Origin: Glandiceps talaboti
Taxonomy: Eukaryota; Hemichordata; Enteropneusta; Spengelidae
Length of the DNA stretch: 64,000 bases
NCBI RefSeq assembly: GCF_964340395.1
Contig: NC_135559.1
Location: 11,465,759 to 11,529,758 of the forward strand
Reading direction: 5' to 3'
The notes under the pieces: generated by a model
What the model saw: the letters and a program-made list of their open reading frames with translations, nothing else
Told to the model about the DNA's origin: nothing
Database searches by the model: none
Shown here: piece after piece, positions 61,574-64,000 of the stretch
Layout of the letters: each line of letters begins with the position of its first letter
Position numbering within the stretch: the first letter of the stretch is position 1
Position numbers and translations under genes: made by a program

Positions 61574-64000
61574 CATTATTATCCTTAATCATCAGTGGCA
61601 TCAATGATAACAGTTCCATGCACAATACGAGCCTTTTCCTGAGTGAATACAAATCCCTGCCATTTGCAACACTACCAATTAATAATGGACACTTAATTTA
61701 CGACCTATAACTGCAGCTAACCTCGACTAGACAGGATGAGTGACAGTATTCTATCTGTGTTATAATATCCTAAAGTTAATTAGGTTTCTCTTGAGGGAGT
61801 GTTTAAAACAGAAGCCTTCCAATCTCACAGAAACCCATTAAGACTGCGAGTGACCACAGTGGTTTTAGTATTAGCTTTGAATAATGTATTGTATCTATCT
61901 AGCATTGATGTCTGAATTCTTTCTATGTAAGCTATCTTGCACAGAATTTTCCTTTGATCTTTTTTCAAGACGATGGTGTCTCCAGAGGAAGAGTGGACTT
62001 AGGGAGCTTGTAAATAACGCTTGACCTTGGTAATAGATGTGTGTATGATTAGAAACTAAATTCGAGGAGAAAAGTATTCTGAAGTGCTTCTTGTAGAAAT
62101 GCCCACAAGTTACAACTGTTCAACATTCAATGAAGCGTGAAAACTGAGTTTGCTTGTCCTAATAAAATACGCAAAGGATAAGGACATAAGCAATTATTAG
62201 TATCCATCGCAACTAATAGTGGCAATACTTTTTTTGTAATGGATAGATACGGTCTTGATTTGTATGTCAAGGTGTGTGTTTTGGAAATGTATTGCTCATG
62301 ACGAATCTTTGCCAATGCTGTCCCACCAATTGCCGCATGCGCACTGACCACAAATTACCTAAAGATAGAGTTGAGAAATATATACTGAAAGAAACATGAA
62401 AATTAAACTGAAATAGTAGAAGATCAAGTATTACAAGACAGCCTGTTAAGTATGTGTTTTTGTAGTGTGGGAAAAGTAATAACAGATTAATCAAAACGTG
62501 ATGTGGCAAAGAGCTGCACCTTCAAAGATTGAACATACTATTTTAAACAGTAACATGACAGGCTTGCTGAATTCATTTTAGTTTGATATTGTCTGCTTGA
62601 CAAATTTTTAACATATGATATTATATCTAACCGCAACGTAACGCCTACGAAATCGCACATTTTACAATATGCGTTCGGCCTAAGGATACGTAATATGAGG
62701 TATTCCCAGGGGAGCCTTAAAACCACAGATTCCTAATCGACCCCAGCAGACATCGTATATACATGAATTGGCACGTCTGTGATGGAACCTTCCTTCGAGG
62801 CCATTTTGCCACCTGAGAAATTGATTGTCCTGGATAACGATTATCACACACGCATTTTAAGTATTTGAAAATCATTCTGTTTAACTTATTATCACTGTCT
62901 ATCTGATAATTTTGTCTTGCGGGACATGTCTCACTGACATTTATCGTATTGTGCTATTTCTCATAACGTCGAGTTGACAGAGTTTTCGTCAGACTGGGTT
63001 TAGGTGAATCCATCCGGACCAATTTATTTCCAATCCAAAAACGATTGATGAAAGAATTCAAATGCTTGTGTATGCTAATCGATTGAAATTATAAACAGGC
63101 ATGCACTTTCTTTTCATCTGCTTCCAATTGCACACACTCTTTCAAGGGGCCAAAGGGAAAAGTCGAAACAAGAATGAATTGCGAAATTACTGTACCTAAT
63201 TGTACACGTGTGTCAAATTTATAAAATACCCTACCTTGCATAGAACACTTCTATATAAGCAGCTGCGAGGTGGCTTAATGGTAGCATTTTTAAGTTTTGA
63301 GCAGCGAGATGTGTATGGATTTATTTTACTTGAGTGTGATAACTCACAAAATAGGATTGCACAGTCTATAACCTGACAGGGTTATTGGGCAAGCACTTCA
63401 CAAATTATCCGACCACATTGGGCCTAATATATAAAGTATTTACCGTTGCCCGTTTCTGTTACTAAAACAGTAATTTACATCAATTTCAGAGCTGTTACCG
63501 TACGTGGAGATTTCAGAATTCTTCGAACTTAAGGCGTGTACAGAAAATTGCTCTCAGACCGGACAATTTATGTTCGACCTTGGCTTTCTTACGTTCTTAT
63601 ACCAAAGCGTTCAAAGGTCATTTATCCTGTCTGGGGTTCCGATCGGGATAAGGTGGTTGCTCCTGACTGTGTTGTGTTGTGTTCATGAAATGATTTTCAT
63701 AGACGTTATCAAAGTTGTCCAATGCAAAGCTGAGCAAGATGTCCTGCAACAATGCAAACTCATGTAGGCGCAGTTAATTCCTAAAATTAAGTTCCACTTG
63801 AAGGTTAAGAGTGATGTGTACACAAAGACAAAAGTTCATCAATATGAAATTAATGTCATTTCCTAAATGTGTCTAATAAATTTATTTTCACAGTAAAATC
63901 CAGTTTAATTACTTAAAAATGATTTGATATTATTTTTTAATATATTAATATTTGAAAGTTTTCGTCACTCTTTGTCCCTCCATCACCCCTTTTAGAGTCC
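61571..64000. other. Right end of window, no recognisable gene
   Basis: Short ORFs only (for example 63504-63767 plus, 87 codons, hydrophobic middle, unrecognised). A weak tRNA A-box-like TGGCTTAATGGTAG at 63,271-63,284 has no B box after it. Confidence 0.4.

Noticed and set aside
61058-61710. Several ORFs of 96-189 residues with Tyr-Ile-His-Thr repeats
   Set aside because: They are readings of the ACAT/GCAT microsatellite in many frames and on both strands.
63262-63340. A possible tRNA gene or SINE head starting at TGGCTTAATGGTAG
   Set aside because: The A box fits but no B box or cloverleaf follows at the right distance.

Overview
The window looks like nuclear DNA of a marine bilaterian invertebrate. 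It is AT-rich, has spliced genes with 0.7-2 kb introns and GT-AG junctions, is full of microsatellites, tRNA-derived SINEs and palindromic MITEs, and has no operons. A neuroligin-like gene and families of KCTD-type BTB proteins and rhodopsin-class receptors fit a deuterostome such as a hemichordate or cephalochordate. I cannot fix the species from sequence alone.

Positions 1 to about 28,130 hold a tandem segmental duplication with a unit of about 11 kb, in three head-to-tail copies (the first cut by the window edge). Each unit carries one intronless class A GPCR gene on the minus strand (1-406 partial, 10437-11474, 20488-21525), a conserved block just upstream of it, SINEs, a short palindromic MITE and simple repeats. 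Two of the junctions retained here (7013-8406 and 17981-18520) carry a 43-bp minisatellite whose two copies differ by almost exactly 20 units. The two complete receptors are about 92% identical, but 16 of their 27 amino-acid differences fall in extracellular loop 2 and in TM6. A BTB-domain relic at 15921-16000 lies between unit 2 and unit 3.

Positions 29,541 to 36,622 hold a plus-strand cluster of intronless KCTD6/KCTD21-like genes: two apparently intact genes, one ORF that has only the C-terminal KCTD domain, and one frameshifted, truncated copy. The first ~72 codons of the intact genes are nearly identical while the rest has diverged, which suggests gene conversion limited to the BTB part. 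A 590-bp tetranucleotide mosaic lies between the genes.

Positions 41,376 to 49,296 on the minus strand hold six exons of a neuroligin-like gene, with matching splice phases across all five introns. The cholinesterase-like domain has glycine in place of the catalytic serine. The last exon encodes a Ser/Thr-rich stalk, one transmembrane helix and a very short alanine-rich cytoplasmic tail ending in a PDZ ligand of the neuroligin type. The N-terminal exon(s) were not found in the remaining 15 kb and may lie beyond 64,000. Its introns and 3' flank host at least four inverted-repeat elements of three families.

Positions 49,297 to 64,000 are gene-poor: simple repeats (TA, GT, ACAT/GCAT, TTG), short unrecognised ORFs and a pair of E2F-like sites. 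I saw no rRNA, no convincing functional tRNA, no CRISPR and no recognisable virus-like element.
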